From Aestuariibaculum marinum (GTDB taxonomy: Bacteria > Bacteroidota > Bacteroidia > Flavobacteriales > Flavobacteriaceae): a stretch of DNA of 64,000 bases. Positions 1-7,201 of this stretch are shown here, piece after piece (the stretch's first letter is position 1; the number at the start of each line of letters is the position of its first letter). Position numbers and translations under genes: made by a program. Under the pieces are notes generated by a model that was not told where the DNA came from, ran no database searches, and worked only from the letters and a program-made list of their open reading frames with translations. The stretch is from NCBI RefSeq assembly GCF_014596975.1, contig NZ_JACVXD010000013.1, forward strand, positions 1 through 64,000. The letters run 5' to 3'.

Positions 1-336
1 AAACTATATGACAACTCAAATGACTAACTGTATGAGATCCTCTTCGCTGATATTCTGACATATCATAAAGATATAATTTTTATATCACTAAAGTGCTGCA
101 ATGAAATTGCAGGGTTTTAGACCCTAATTTGAAACCAATAAATAGTCTGTTTATATTCTAGAATATTTTCTTAATCAATTTTGCTTTTGTGAACTAAATT
201 TCAAATAACTAAATTGCATCAAATTAAAATTTAAAAATTATTAACACAAACCTGAACACGTTTGTGAACACGATTATAAGAAATTGGGCTCTGTGAACCC
301 CAATAAACGTGTTTTGATGAACACGATTTTTGAATT
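1..336. other. Left-edge non-coding stretch
   Basis: I see no convincing coding region here. Two small perfect hairpins stand side by side: CTGCAAT/ATTGCAG at 96-112 with a 3-nt loop, and AGGGT/ACCCT at 111-125. Neither is followed by a T-run. A third hairpin, ATTGGG/CCCAAT, lies at 283-304. Short repeats of TGAACACG begin at 253. The segment lies directly 5' of a tRNA 3' fragment and an integrase remnant, so it may be the residue of a mobile element boundary. Confidence 0.5.
253..328. repeat. Cluster of TGAACACG repeats
   Basis: TGAACACG occurs at 253-260, and TGAACACGATT at 265-275 and 318-328. An inverted AACGTGTT lies at 306-313. Four copies of one short motif, in both orientations, within 76 bp beside a tRNA fragment and an integrase remnant resemble the arm-type binding sites of a tyrosine integrase. 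This role is inferred from position and repetition only. Confidence 0.4.
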
Positions 337-378
337 CATAACCCGGAGGTCGCGGGATCGTGCCCCGCTCTCGCTACA
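337..378 (+). pseudogene. 3' half of an initiator-type tRNA-Met (remnant)
   Basis: The segment reads as a tRNA from the CAT anticodon to the acceptor end. It has CATAA, an anticodon-stem 3' strand CCCGG beginning with the three C residues typical of initiator tRNA, a variable loop AGGTC, a T-stem GCGGG/CCCGC at 352-356/364-368, and an acceptor strand TCTCGCT at 369-375 followed by ACA. The T-loop is ATCGTGC instead of the near-universal TTCGANN, so invariant positions 54 and 58 are lost. No matching 5' half lies upstream: D-arm, 5' anticodon stem and 5' acceptor strand are all absent. It is therefore a fragment, as left when an integrase uses a tRNA 3' end as attachment site. Confidence 0.8.
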
Positions 379-399
379 AAGCAAAATGCTAGTAAAATC

Positions 400-430
400 A
401 ACGGTTTAGTGTCACCAAACCGTTTTTTTT
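400..430 (+). terminator. Rho-independent terminator after the tRNA fragment
   Basis: The stem AACGGTTT (400-407) pairs with AAACCGTT (417-424), with further GTG/CAC pairing inside the loop, and runs into eight T residues (423-430). It is probably the original terminator of the tRNA transcript. The integrase remnant begins immediately after the T-run. Confidence 0.75.
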
Positions 431-613
431 ATGTCTAATATTTCTGATATATTGCAAGGTGAATACGAAAGTGAATACGGAAACGAATACGATTTATCTG
501 TGCAAAAACAATTTTCCAAGCCCAAAATCTACACAGCCAGTGGTAATTTAAAGCAACGTTGGTATGTCTATTTTTCATTTCGAAATTCAAAAACAGGAAA
601 TTTAATTCTATAA
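431..613 (+). pseudogene. Truncated tyrosine integrase, N-terminal fragment
   Basis: The 60-residue frame resembles the first part of Bacteroidota phage-type integrases. It has an acidic leader followed by KQRWYVYFSFRNSKTGNL, which is the start of the arm-DNA-binding region of that family. Such integrases are normally about 350-450 residues. The core-binding and catalytic domains, with the Arg-His-Arg-Tyr residues, are missing, because the frame stops after about 60 codons and runs into a terminator hairpin. The ATG follows the T-run of the preceding terminator directly, leaving no room for a promoter. A recombinationally dead remnant fits best. Family assignment rests on my recognition of the short motif. 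Confidence 0.7.
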
Positions 614-614
614 T

Positions 615-649
615 CTAAAAGAAGTTGCCATTTCAGCAACTTCTTTTAG
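615..649. terminator. Strong bidirectional terminator hairpin
   Basis: A perfect 14-bp stem, CTAAAAGAAGTTGC (615-628) with GCAACTTCTTTTAG (636-649), encloses a 7-nt loop. It sits between the rightward integrase remnant and the leftward outer-membrane gene ending at 663, and can serve both directions. Confidence 0.7.
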
Positions 650-662
650 TCAGACAACTTAA

Positions 663-1520
663 TTACCCTTTATGTTGGGGTTCCCAGATTAGTCTTAAAA
701 AAGAACTCAAACGTTCATTTTCTCTGTTTACAGGAATTCCCGCAATAATGCCAATTAACAAATTATCTATGACTCCAACACGCATTTGTGGACGAATCGT
801 CATATCAAAATCATTATTATCAAATGTTTTGTTAAACTCTACACCTATAAAATTACGCGTACCAGCAATCATGTAGTGAAAACTTGTATTTATATCATAG
901 GTGGTATGAAATTTATTGGTCTCAAAATGCTGAGCAATCATAGGTCCAGTGTAAATTAACGAATGCAACTGGCTCCCCCAACGCTTTGCTACAACCAAAA
1001 AAGGATTATAAACATTCCCAGTTATTAAAGGTGAACCAAAGCTTTTAAAATCTGATAACTCAAATTCATTAATGTAGCCGATAGCCATTGATGTGGCCAT
1101 TTTTTCATTCACAAGAAAGGACCATTGCGTCGCTATTTTTATACTATTTAAACGATTTGAAGGTATAGCGCTATTTTGCGACCCGCTGCCTGGTGCATAA
1201 AACGTAAAAGGAAACTCGACTTCCAATCCTAATCGGTTTATTGGGGCCCATTCGTATTCAACAAGAGCCTCATAGGTGTCGAAACTTAAATTATCTGTCA
1301 TTCCCAAACCTAAGTTCCATTCCCGTTCGCCTTTTCGAGCTCCAAGGTCACGTATTAAATCGATAAATAAAGGTTCGGCGTGTTCTACTTTTACAGGTAA
1401 GTCTGAAGATGCTTCAGCGTTTTCTAAATCTGTACTTAATAGTGTTGTTTTATGTTGTGCAAAGGCACTAGTTGATAATGCCAATGTTACCATTAGCATA
1501 CATTTTATATTTAAATTCAT
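663..1520 (-). CDS. Outer-membrane beta-barrel protein with HAEPLFIDLIRDLGARKGE motif
   Basis: A 285-residue protein with a signal peptide (MNLNIKCMLMVTLALSTSAFA, cleaved near residue 21). Near residue 48 comes the sequence HAEPLFIDLIRDLGARKGE, which I associate with an uncharacterised Bacteroidota family. The rest alternates hydrophobic and polar residues with many aromatic residues, as in a transmembrane beta-barrel, so the outer membrane is the likely location. No catalytic motif is visible. A 128-residue membrane-anchored protein is encoded 78 bp upstream on the same strand and is probably co-transcribed. The substrate or role is unknown. A transport or sensing role at the outer membrane is only a guess. 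Confidence 0.7.
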   Translation of the reverse strand: MNLNIKCMLMVTLALSTSAFAQHKTTLLSTDLENAEASSDLPVKVEHAEPLFIDLIRDLGARKGEREWNLGLGMTDNLSFDTYEALVEYEWAPINRLGLEVEFPFTFYAPGSGSQNSAIPSNRLNSIKIATQWSFLVNEKMATSMAIGYINEFELSDFKSFGSPLITGNVYNPFLVVAKRWGSQLHSLIYTGPMIAQHFETNKFHTTYDINTSFHYMIAGTRNFIGVEFNKTFDNNDFDMTIRPQMRVGVIDNLLIGIIAGIPVNRENERLSSFLRLIWEPQHKG

Positions 1521-1597
1521 GATTAAATTTGCTTTTAAGAATTAGTAAGATGTTCACACCTTATTCAAGGCATGGTTTAATATCTATTAAAAACAAA

Positions 1598-1984
1598 TTA
1601 AATTTTAGGTGGCGGCGTATCTATATCGAAGACGCCCATAGTCAATCCCGACTTATAACGGTAAAAAATTTGATGTGTAGCCGTTATATAAAACAATTCA
1701 TATGATTTATCTTCTGAAAAAACCATACCTAAATCAATCTTTAAGGGTTTAGCATGATTGTGTTCTTCAGTATCCGGATCGTCGTATTCTTCAAAAGCAT
1801 CCTCGAAACCAAACACTTTTTCTACAACAATTTCAATTATACTTTCCTGATCATTAAAAGATAAATCTTCAGGAATATAATCTGGTTGAATATCGGCTGG
1901 ATCTACGCTTATATTCAATAAATATAAAGCCATACACCCCCAAAATGCAACTACAATTCTACTATGTCTTATCTCCTTAAACAC
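1598..1984 (-). CDS. Small membrane-anchored hypothetical protein
   Basis: A 128-residue protein whose residues 9-26 are hydrophobic (IVVAFWGCMALYLLNISV), followed by a very acidic region (residues 27-75, many Asp and Glu), a short His-containing stretch (EEHNHAK) and a C-terminal globular part ending in DTPPPKI. This suggests one N-terminal membrane anchor or an uncleaved signal, with the rest outside the cytoplasm. The acidic and histidine-bearing linker could bind metal ions, but nothing proves it. It precedes the outer-membrane barrel gene by 78 bp on the same strand, so the two probably act together. I do not recognise the family. Confidence 0.6.
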   Translation of the reverse strand: MFKEIRHSRIVVAFWGCMALYLLNISVDPADIQPDYIPEDLSFNDQESIIEIVVEKVFGFEDAFEEYDDPDTEEHNHAKPLKIDLGMVFSEDKSYELFYITATHQIFYRYKSGLTMGVFDIDTPPPKI

Positions 1985-2096
1985 GATTGTAAAGTAACTC
2001 TTTATTTTAGAAAACTAAGACATGTTACGTTATAAATTGATGTTAATTTTTGAAAATACACGTCATAGTTATTACTACATCTAAAAGTCACTTAAC

Positions 2097-2131
2097 AAAA
2101 AAATCCAGTTCAATTGAACTGGATTTTTTTT
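2097..2131. terminator. Palindromic bidirectional terminator
   Basis: A perfect inverted repeat with arms 2102-2113 and 2114-2125 (AATCCAGTTCAA and TTGAACTGGATT) is flanked by seven A on the left and eight T on the right. It acts as the terminator of the leftward alcohol dehydrogenase gene and would also work rightward. Confidence 0.8.
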
Positions 2132-2154
2132 CTAACTATTAACCTTATTTCTAT

Positions 2155-3306
2155 TTAGAAATTAACTACCTCTCCGTTATAACATGCGTTATAAATATCT
2201 TTTAATTCCTCTACGGTTGGTTTTCTTGGATTAAAACTTGTACAAGGATCTAAGAAGGCATTGTTTGCTATATAATCTAAATTCTTTTCCCAATCCTCCT
2301 TAGAGATTCCGAATTCTTTAATTGTCGCTTGGTTGTTTACGTCTGCTCTTAAAGTTTCTACAGCCACTGCTAAATCCTCAGCTGTTTCTTTACCAATTAA
2401 TTTTGCTAAATCTGGGAAACGCTCAGATACTTTTGCATTAAAACGAATAACGTTTGGTAAGAAAATAGCATTTGAAGCGCCGTGAGGAATACCATACAGT
2501 GCTCCAACTTGGTGAGATAATGAGTGTACAATACCTAACCATGCATTGTTAAAAGCTAAACCTCCCATAAATGACGCATCATGCATGTTTTGACGTGCTT
2601 TTAAGTTGTCAGGATTGTTTACAGCTTCTTTTAGGTTATTAAATACAATCTCTAAACCTCCTTTTGATAAGGCATCAGCATAGTTATCATCAATATTTGA
2701 AACGTAAGCTTCAACACAGTGTGTTAAGGCATCTAAACCAGTGTTTGATGTTACGTGAGCTGGCATTGTTGAACAAATTTCACCGTCAACAATAGCAATA
2801 TCTGGAGTTAATTCATAAGAAACGATTGGGTATTTAACACCTTTTTCACGATCTGTAATTACAGCTAAACCTGTAGTTTCAGTTCCTGTTCCACTTGTAG
2901 AAGGAATAGCTACGAATTTAGCTTTAGTTCTTAGAGTTGGAACCGAAAACGGTTTGGTCATAGCATCGAAATCTGCATCTGGATATTCATAAAACACCCA
3001 CATCATTTTTGCTGCATCGATAGCCGAACACCCTCCAACACCAACAATCCAATCTGGTTGGAACGCTTGCATTACCTCAGCTCCTTTTAAACATGTTGCA
3101 GATGACGGATCTTCTTCAACGCCTTCAAAAACTTTAGTTTCAATGCCTGCTTCATTTAAATAGGCAACAGCTTTGTCTAAAGCGCCGCTTTTTTTCATTG
3201 AACTTCCTCCGGTTACAAGAACTGCTTTCTGTCCTTTAATATTTTTTAACTCTTCCAAAGTACCAACACCATGGAAAACTTCACTTGCTATAAATAATTT
3301 ACTCAT
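2155..3306 (-). CDS. Iron-containing alcohol dehydrogenase
   Basis: A 383-residue enzyme of the group III (Fe-dependent) alcohol dehydrogenase family, which interconverts alcohols and aldehydes or ketones with NAD(P). The N-terminal dinucleotide-binding half shows VTGGSSMKKSG and GVGGCSAIDAAK (residues about 90-102), and SGTGTETT follows. The C-terminal helical half carries the metal-binding signature GLDALTHCVEAY and the histidines of HSLSHQVGALYGIPHG. Length and motif order are normal for the family, so it looks functional. It is a cytoplasmic enzyme. An AraC-type regulator is encoded directly upstream on the same strand. A -7 promoter element lies 23-30 bp before the start and a strong terminator follows. 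The substrate cannot be read from the sequence. Confidence 0.9.
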   Translation of the reverse strand: MSKLFIASEVFHGVGTLEELKNIKGQKAVLVTGGSSMKKSGALDKAVAYLNEAGIETKVFEGVEEDPSSATCLKGAEVMQAFQPDWIVGVGGCSAIDAAKMMWVFYEYPDADFDAMTKPFSVPTLRTKAKFVAIPSTSGTGTETTGLAVITDREKGVKYPIVSYELTPDIAIVDGEICSTMPAHVTSNTGLDALTHCVEAYVSNIDDNYADALSKGGLEIVFNNLKEAVNNPDNLKARQNMHDASFMGGLAFNNAWLGIVHSLSHQVGALYGIPHGASNAIFLPNVIRFNAKVSERFPDLAKLIGKETAEDLAVAVETLRADVNNQATIKEFGISKEDWEKNLDYIANNAFLDPCTSFNPRKPTVEELKDIYNACYNGEVVNF

Positions 3307-3328
3307 CTTGTATATTTTTTTGAATAGG

Positions 3329-3336
3329 CAAAATTA
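3329..3336 (-). promoter_or_regulatory. Putative -7 element of the alcohol dehydrogenase gene
   Basis: On the minus strand this reads TAATTTTG, a match to the Bacteroidota -7 consensus TAnnTTTG, 23-30 bp before the alcohol dehydrogenase start codon. No clear -33 TTG is seen at the usual distance. Confidence 0.35.
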
Positions 3337-3372
3337 AATTAGGCAAGAAGGCTTTTGATTATAAAAACTGTA

Positions 3373-4248
3373 CTAATACTTATAAATTTGAGACAACGAT
3401 TCTTTAAGTTCGCTTGGCGTTTCTTTAAGTTTAGCATAAACAAACTTATTTAAAGCCGAAGGCGAATCGAAACCTAACTCGTATGCAATTTCTTTATGAT
3501 TTTTACCAGAGAATATAAGTAATCGTTTTATTTCGGTAAGAATACGCTCGTGAATAATGGTTAACGCTGTGTTTCCTGTTTTACTCTTACAAATTTCATT
3601 TAACTTCTTAGAGGTAATTTGAAGCTCGTCTTTATAATACGTTACTGTGCGCTTTGATTTGTAATTTGCTTCGATTAAAGTTTTAAATCGTGCAAAATAA
3701 TCTAATTGATCTGGGGCTTGAAAACCTTTATAATTTTGATGTGCAGCCTCAATAATTTCAAGGAGCATGATTTTTATATAAAATCGAATTTGTTCCTTCT
3801 TTATAGGAGACAGGTTTTTAAACAAATCAAGAATTTGAACAGCATAATGATTTATTTTCGAAAAGGTATCGCCCTCTAAAACCACATGATTTAATTTATT
3901 TATTAAATCGTTGCTGTATGAAATTAACTCGTTTTTTAATAAGTCGGAACAGAACAACACTTCATCAAACTGAACCACAATACCGTTTACATTTTCATCT
4001 GACTCAAAAGCATTGATTTGATGAGGAAACACTACTGAAATCTGATTGCTTAATAATTGAAAATTTTCATGTTCGATATGTTGACTTATTTCGCCCTCCT
4101 GCAATAAAATGACTTGAAAATAATCACTTCTGTGCAATTTTTCATCTTTTTTTACAGCGAGATCCTTTAAGCTGTAAACATTAAAAGAAAGGCAAGGCGA
4201 CTTTTTTTGATCAAAATATTCCTTTAGTGTATAATTAGCAATTTCCAT
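3373..4248 (-). CDS. AraC-family transcriptional regulator
   Basis: A 291-residue protein with an N-terminal cupin-like sensing region (residues about 1-170; it contains LLSNQISVVFPHQINAF, typical of AraC effector domains) and a C-terminal double helix-turn-helix. The second helix-turn-helix carries the AraC signature HKEIAYELGFDSPSALNKFV, where the usual aromatic residue after AL is replaced by N. The first helix-turn-helix is the ITSKKLNEICKSKTGNTA region. The gene lies 66 bp upstream of the alcohol dehydrogenase gene in the same direction, so it probably controls that gene. The inducer is unknown. Confidence 0.85.
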   Translation of the reverse strand: MEIANYTLKEYFDQKKSPCLSFNVYSLKDLAVKKDEKLHRSDYFQVILLQEGEISQHIEHENFQLLSNQISVVFPHQINAFESDENVNGIVVQFDEVLFCSDLLKNELISYSNDLINKLNHVVLEGDTFSKINHYAVQILDLFKNLSPIKKEQIRFYIKIMLLEIIEAAHQNYKGFQAPDQLDYFARFKTLIEANYKSKRTVTYYKDELQITSKKLNEICKSKTGNTALTIIHERILTEIKRLLIFSGKNHKEIAYELGFDSPSALNKFVYAKLKETPSELKESLSQIYKY

Positions 4249-4600
4249 CTTGAGCTTTAAATTTGAGCCTGCAAAGTTATTAAGAAATAGCGGGTAATCT
4301 TTAAATGTTACTAAATATAATAATCATTAAAAACAGGACCTCTGCTGTATTCTTATTGGCAATTACCTCACAGCTGGCCTATTTAAACTTTTCTCTATGG
4401 ATGTTGATTCCCTTGATTCAAATACACCTTTTTTCAGATTAGTTTGATGTAATAAAACAAACCTTCAAAAGCAATAAGACCGATATGATGTAAAACAGGT
4501 GATAGTTATTTAAAATTTAACGAAGATATAACTTGTCAATTCGATAAATTATTTGAAGTTTGCAAAAAATATAAAAATCTATAAAATAGCGTATTAAGTC
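4249..4600. other. Intergenic region between two divergent genes
   Basis: About 350 bp with no plausible gene. It must hold the promoters of the leftward AraC gene and the rightward TPR gene. I see no clear TAnnTTTG element. A near match GAAGTTTG lies about 50 bp before the rightward start. No repeat or terminator stands out. Confidence 0.4.
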
Positions 4601-5467
4601 ATGCTTAGAGCCTTGTTAGTCCTATCTATATGCAGTTTATCATTTGTTTCTTTTGCTAACACTCAAGATACCTTGAGCAACACCATTGAGACACCTTTAT
4701 ATAAACCTTTAATTGAGCGTTACATTCTTGACGAGATTAAAAGTTTAAGGCAGGATAATCAACGTTTAAAGGGAGAACTAGCTAAGCAAATAGCAGAAGC
4801 CAGATTAGATTCATCAGATAGAGCCATTCAATATACTACAAGTACGGTAAATAATATCTTTTATATCATAACTGCGGCAGCGTCATTACTTGTGCTTTTA
4901 GGATGGCGTTCGTTAAACGATATAAAAAAGAGTATTAAAATTGATACAGCTAAAAAGATACAAACACTAACAGGTGATTATGAAAAGAGGTTGCAACAGA
5001 TTGAAAATAAAATGGTCGAGCGTTCTAAAATAATTATCAATAACCAACAGGAAATTTCTAATACCAATTCTATACATTCTTTATGGATGCGTGCAGGATT
5101 AGAAAAAAGTGAAGAAGATAAAATTTCAATTTATGATGAAATTTTAGAGATTAATCCTAATGATATTGAAGCTATGACCTATAAGGCAGATGCTTTATTA
5201 GAAATTGGAGAAGTGCGCTGGGCTTTAAATCTTTCAAATATTGCTATTGAGCATGATGATGAATATTCTCTTGCTTACTGGCAACGCGCTTGCGCATATG
5301 CGCAGTTAGATAGACAAGCTGAAGCTATAAAAGATATTCAAAAGGCAATTTCATTATCAGACACACTTAACGAAGAAATTCTTAACGAAAAGCATTTTGA
5401 CAAGCTTCGAAACAATGAACAATTTCAAGCTTTTGTAAGTAAGCCGGTAAATGAAATAGTTATTTAA
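4601..5467 (+). CDS. Membrane-anchored TPR protein with coiled coil
   Basis: A 288-residue protein. A signal peptide (residues 1-20, ending SFA) is followed by a charged coiled-coil stretch (about 37-70), one transmembrane helix (about 87-104, FYIITAAASLLVLLGW), a second charged coil (about 110-140) and a C-terminal TPR-like region (about 160-270). The TPR part has typical helix pairs such as ALLEIGEVRWALNLSNIAIE and AYAQLDRQAEAIKDIQKAI. The TPR part probably mediates protein contacts; with a cleaved signal and one membrane helix, it would face the cytoplasm. The gene stands alone and no partner is suggested by its neighbours. Confidence 0.6.
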   Translation: MLRALLVLSICSLSFVSFANTQDTLSNTIETPLYKPLIERYILDEIKSLRQDNQRLKGELAKQIAEARLDSSDRAIQYTTSTVNNIFYIITAAASLLVLLGWRSLNDIKKSIKIDTAKKIQTLTGDYEKRLQQIENKMVERSKIIINNQQEISNTNSIHSLWMRAGLEKSEEDKISIYDEILEINPNDIEAMTYKADALLEIGEVRWALNLSNIAIEHDDEYSLAYWQRACAYAQLDRQAEAIKDIQKAISLSDTLNEEILNEKHFDKLRNNEQFQAFVSKPVNEIVI

Positions 5468-5538
5468 ATATTTTATGTACTCGATATTTTCATAACTACC
5501 AAACAATCTCTCTTGGAGCACGAATAAAAACACTTAAA

Positions 5539-6570
5539 CTAAAACTCAAACAGATTGGAAAATTCCCCATTAATCTCTCGCATTACCTCCGCAAATTTTT
5601 GAACGGAATATAACCGGTCATTAATATCATAAACATTAGTTGAAATTATCAATTCGTCGGCCTGCGTTTTATTCAAAAATGAACTAACTTTTCCCTTAAC
5701 AGTTTCCTTGCTTCCAACGAAACTGTATTTAATCATATTCTGAATTTGAGGATGCTGAATAATCTCCTTTAAATCTGAAGTCATCTCCGTTGGTGGATTT
5801 ATATAATCTCGTTTGCCTGTAAACATACCTATAATCATTCTTAAAGATGATGTAAACAAACGCTCGGCTTCAGCATCAGTCTCGGCTATAATAACATTTA
5901 CCCCAGCGATAACATAAGGAGATTCTAAATCTACCGAAGGCTTAAATTCATTTCTGTAAATTGCCAATGCGTTCTCTAAATGTGCTGTTGCAAAATGACT
6001 TGCAAAAGCATATGGCAACCCTTTTTTCGAGGCCAAATGCGCACTATCAGCACTTGATCCTAAAATGTAAATAGGCACCTCTACCCCTTCGGCCACAACA
6101 GCCCGCACTTTAGCAGTATCATTTTGTTTGGAAAATAATAGCTGTATTTGTTCCACATCATTTGGAAAAGAATGCGATGCTTGCAAAAAATCAGATTTTA
6201 TCGCCAATGCAGTATCTCTGTCGGTTCCGGGTGCCCTTCCTAAACCTAAATCAATTCGGTTTGGATACAGGTTTCCTAAGGTTCCAAATTGCTCAGCAAC
6301 AACTAACGGAGAATGATTTGGCAACATTACACCACCTGATCCTACACGAATTGTTGATGTTTTTTCAGCAATATGCCCAATTAAAACCGTAGGCGCATTA
6401 CTTCCTACAGCCATCATGTTATGATGCTCTGCAAACCAAATACGCTTATACCCTTCCCCTTCAGCCTTTTGAGCTAAAGCAACAGCATTTTTGTAAGTTT
6501 GTTTTACTGATTGACCTTTAGAAATTAGTGCTAATTCTAAAATAGAATAAGCTGTATGTTTAGATATCAT
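5539..6570 (-). CDS. LLM-class flavin-dependent oxidoreductase
   Basis: A luciferase-like monooxygenase of about 343 residues. Family marks are FAEHHNMMAVGSNAPTVLIGHIAE near the N-terminus, RVGSGGVMLPNHSPLVVAEQFGTL, and DLGLGRAPGTDRDTA. These build the FMNH2-binding TIM barrel of the MsnO8/YhbW subgroup. An upstream ATG at 6606 exists, but the added 12 residues (MGKIRYKLNLNH) are outside the usual family start, so I chose the ATG at 6570. The cytoplasmic enzyme probably uses reduced flavin and oxygen; its substrate is unknown. It lies 90 bp downstream of the HxlR regulator gene on the same strand and may share its transcript. Confidence 0.85.
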   Translation of the reverse strand: MISKHTAYSILELALISKGQSVKQTYKNAVALAQKAEGEGYKRIWFAEHHNMMAVGSNAPTVLIGHIAEKTSTIRVGSGGVMLPNHSPLVVAEQFGTLGNLYPNRIDLGLGRAPGTDRDTALAIKSDFLQASHSFPNDVEQIQLLFSKQNDTAKVRAVVAEGVEVPIYILGSSADSAHLASKKGLPYAFASHFATAHLENALAIYRNEFKPSVDLESPYVIAGVNVIIAETDAEAERLFTSSLRMIIGMFTGKRDYINPPTEMTSDLKEIIQHPQIQNMIKYSFVGSKETVKGKVSSFLNKTQADELIISTNVYDINDRLYSVQKFAEVMREINGEFSNLFEF

Positions 6571-6660
6571 ATGATTTAAATTCAATTTATAACGGATTTT
6601 ACCCACGGCAAATTTCCAAAAAATTAAACTAAATAACGGAATAAACTCAGGTTTAGCGAG

Positions 6661-7041
6661 TTACTTTTTAGTAACCAACTCATAGTTTTTCCTTGATGCT
6701 TTTATATCGTTAATATGATCTTTAGACCAATCTACTAAACTATGGATATGAGGTAAAAGAGATTGCGCACGCTCAGTTAATTCATACTCCACTTTTGGTG
6801 GAACTTGCGGATAAATGGTACGTTTCACTAGGCCGTCTGCTTCAAGACTTTTTAATGTAACGCTCAGCATTTTTTGAGATATGGTTACAATGTAGTTATG
6901 CAATTCATTAAAACGTAACACCTTTTCTTCCTCTAACACCAACAACACTAATAAGGTCCATTTATTACCAATGCGGTCTAAAACATTTCTAACCGGACAT
7001 TCCTCTACATTACTATATTTTTTTAAAATTTCTTGATCCAT
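6661..7041 (-). CDS. HxlR-family transcriptional regulator (QorR/YtfH-like)
   Basis: A winged-helix regulator of about 126 residues. The family hallmark is the N-terminal cysteine in EECPVRNVLDRIGNKWTLLVL, followed by RFNELHNYIVTISQKMLSVTLKSLEADGLVKR (helix-turn-helix and wing) and YELTERAQSLLPHI. In the related QorR of Corynebacterium this cysteine senses oxidation. An upstream ATG at 7092 would add 17 residues, but that stretch contains a perfect inverted repeat that looks like an operator, so I prefer the ATG at 7041. It is divergent from a QorB-like gene, the same arrangement as ytfH/ytfG in Escherichia coli, so it probably represses that gene and itself. Confidence 0.85.
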   Translation of the reverse strand: MDQEILKKYSNVEECPVRNVLDRIGNKWTLLVLLVLEEEKVLRFNELHNYIVTISQKMLSVTLKSLEADGLVKRTIYPQVPPKVEYELTERAQSLLPHIHSLVDWSKDHINDIKASRKNYELVTKK

Positions 7042-7062
7042 AAATCCTTGATTATTATTAAA

Positions 7063-7080
7063 ACTAACTCTAAGGTTAGT
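7063..7080. promoter_or_regulatory. Putative HxlR operator, site 1
   Basis: The sequence ACTAACTCTAAGGTTAGT is a perfect inverted repeat (ACTAAC N6 GTTAGT), 22-39 bp before the preferred HxlR start. It shares the half-site ACTAAC with site 2 on the other side of the intergenic region, which suggests autoregulation. Confidence 0.5.
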
Positions 7081-7101
7081 ATAACACGACAATGTAACCT
7101 A

Positions 7102-7132
7102 TTGCTTTTTAAATATTTACATATTACCTTTG
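7102..7132 (+). promoter_or_regulatory. Promoter of the QorB-like gene
   Basis: TTG at 7102-7104, then 20 bp, then TACCTTTG at 7125-7132 match the Bacteroidota -33/-7 promoter with ideal spacing. The element ends one base before operator site 2. The predicted leader is about 60 bp. Confidence 0.6.
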
Positions 7133-7151
7133 ACTAACTAAAAGTAAGTTA
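7133..7151. promoter_or_regulatory. Putative HxlR operator, site 2
   Basis: ACTAACTAAAAGTAAGTTA contains TAACT N7 AGTTA (7135-7139/7147-7151) and starts with the same ACTAACT as site 1. It directly follows the -7 element and so covers the transcription start, the position expected for a repressor. Confidence 0.5.
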
Positions 7152-7201
7152 AAAACTTTTATAAATCAAATATACAATAGAAATCTAAATAAACAAGTAT
7201 T

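Noticed and set aside
253..328. A CRISPR-like repeat array
   Set aside because: Repeats are only 8-11 bp, unevenly spaced and in both orientations, and no cas genes are near.
337..378. A functional tRNA gene
   Set aside because: There is no 5' half, and the T-loop lacks invariant bases, so it cannot fold as a tRNA.
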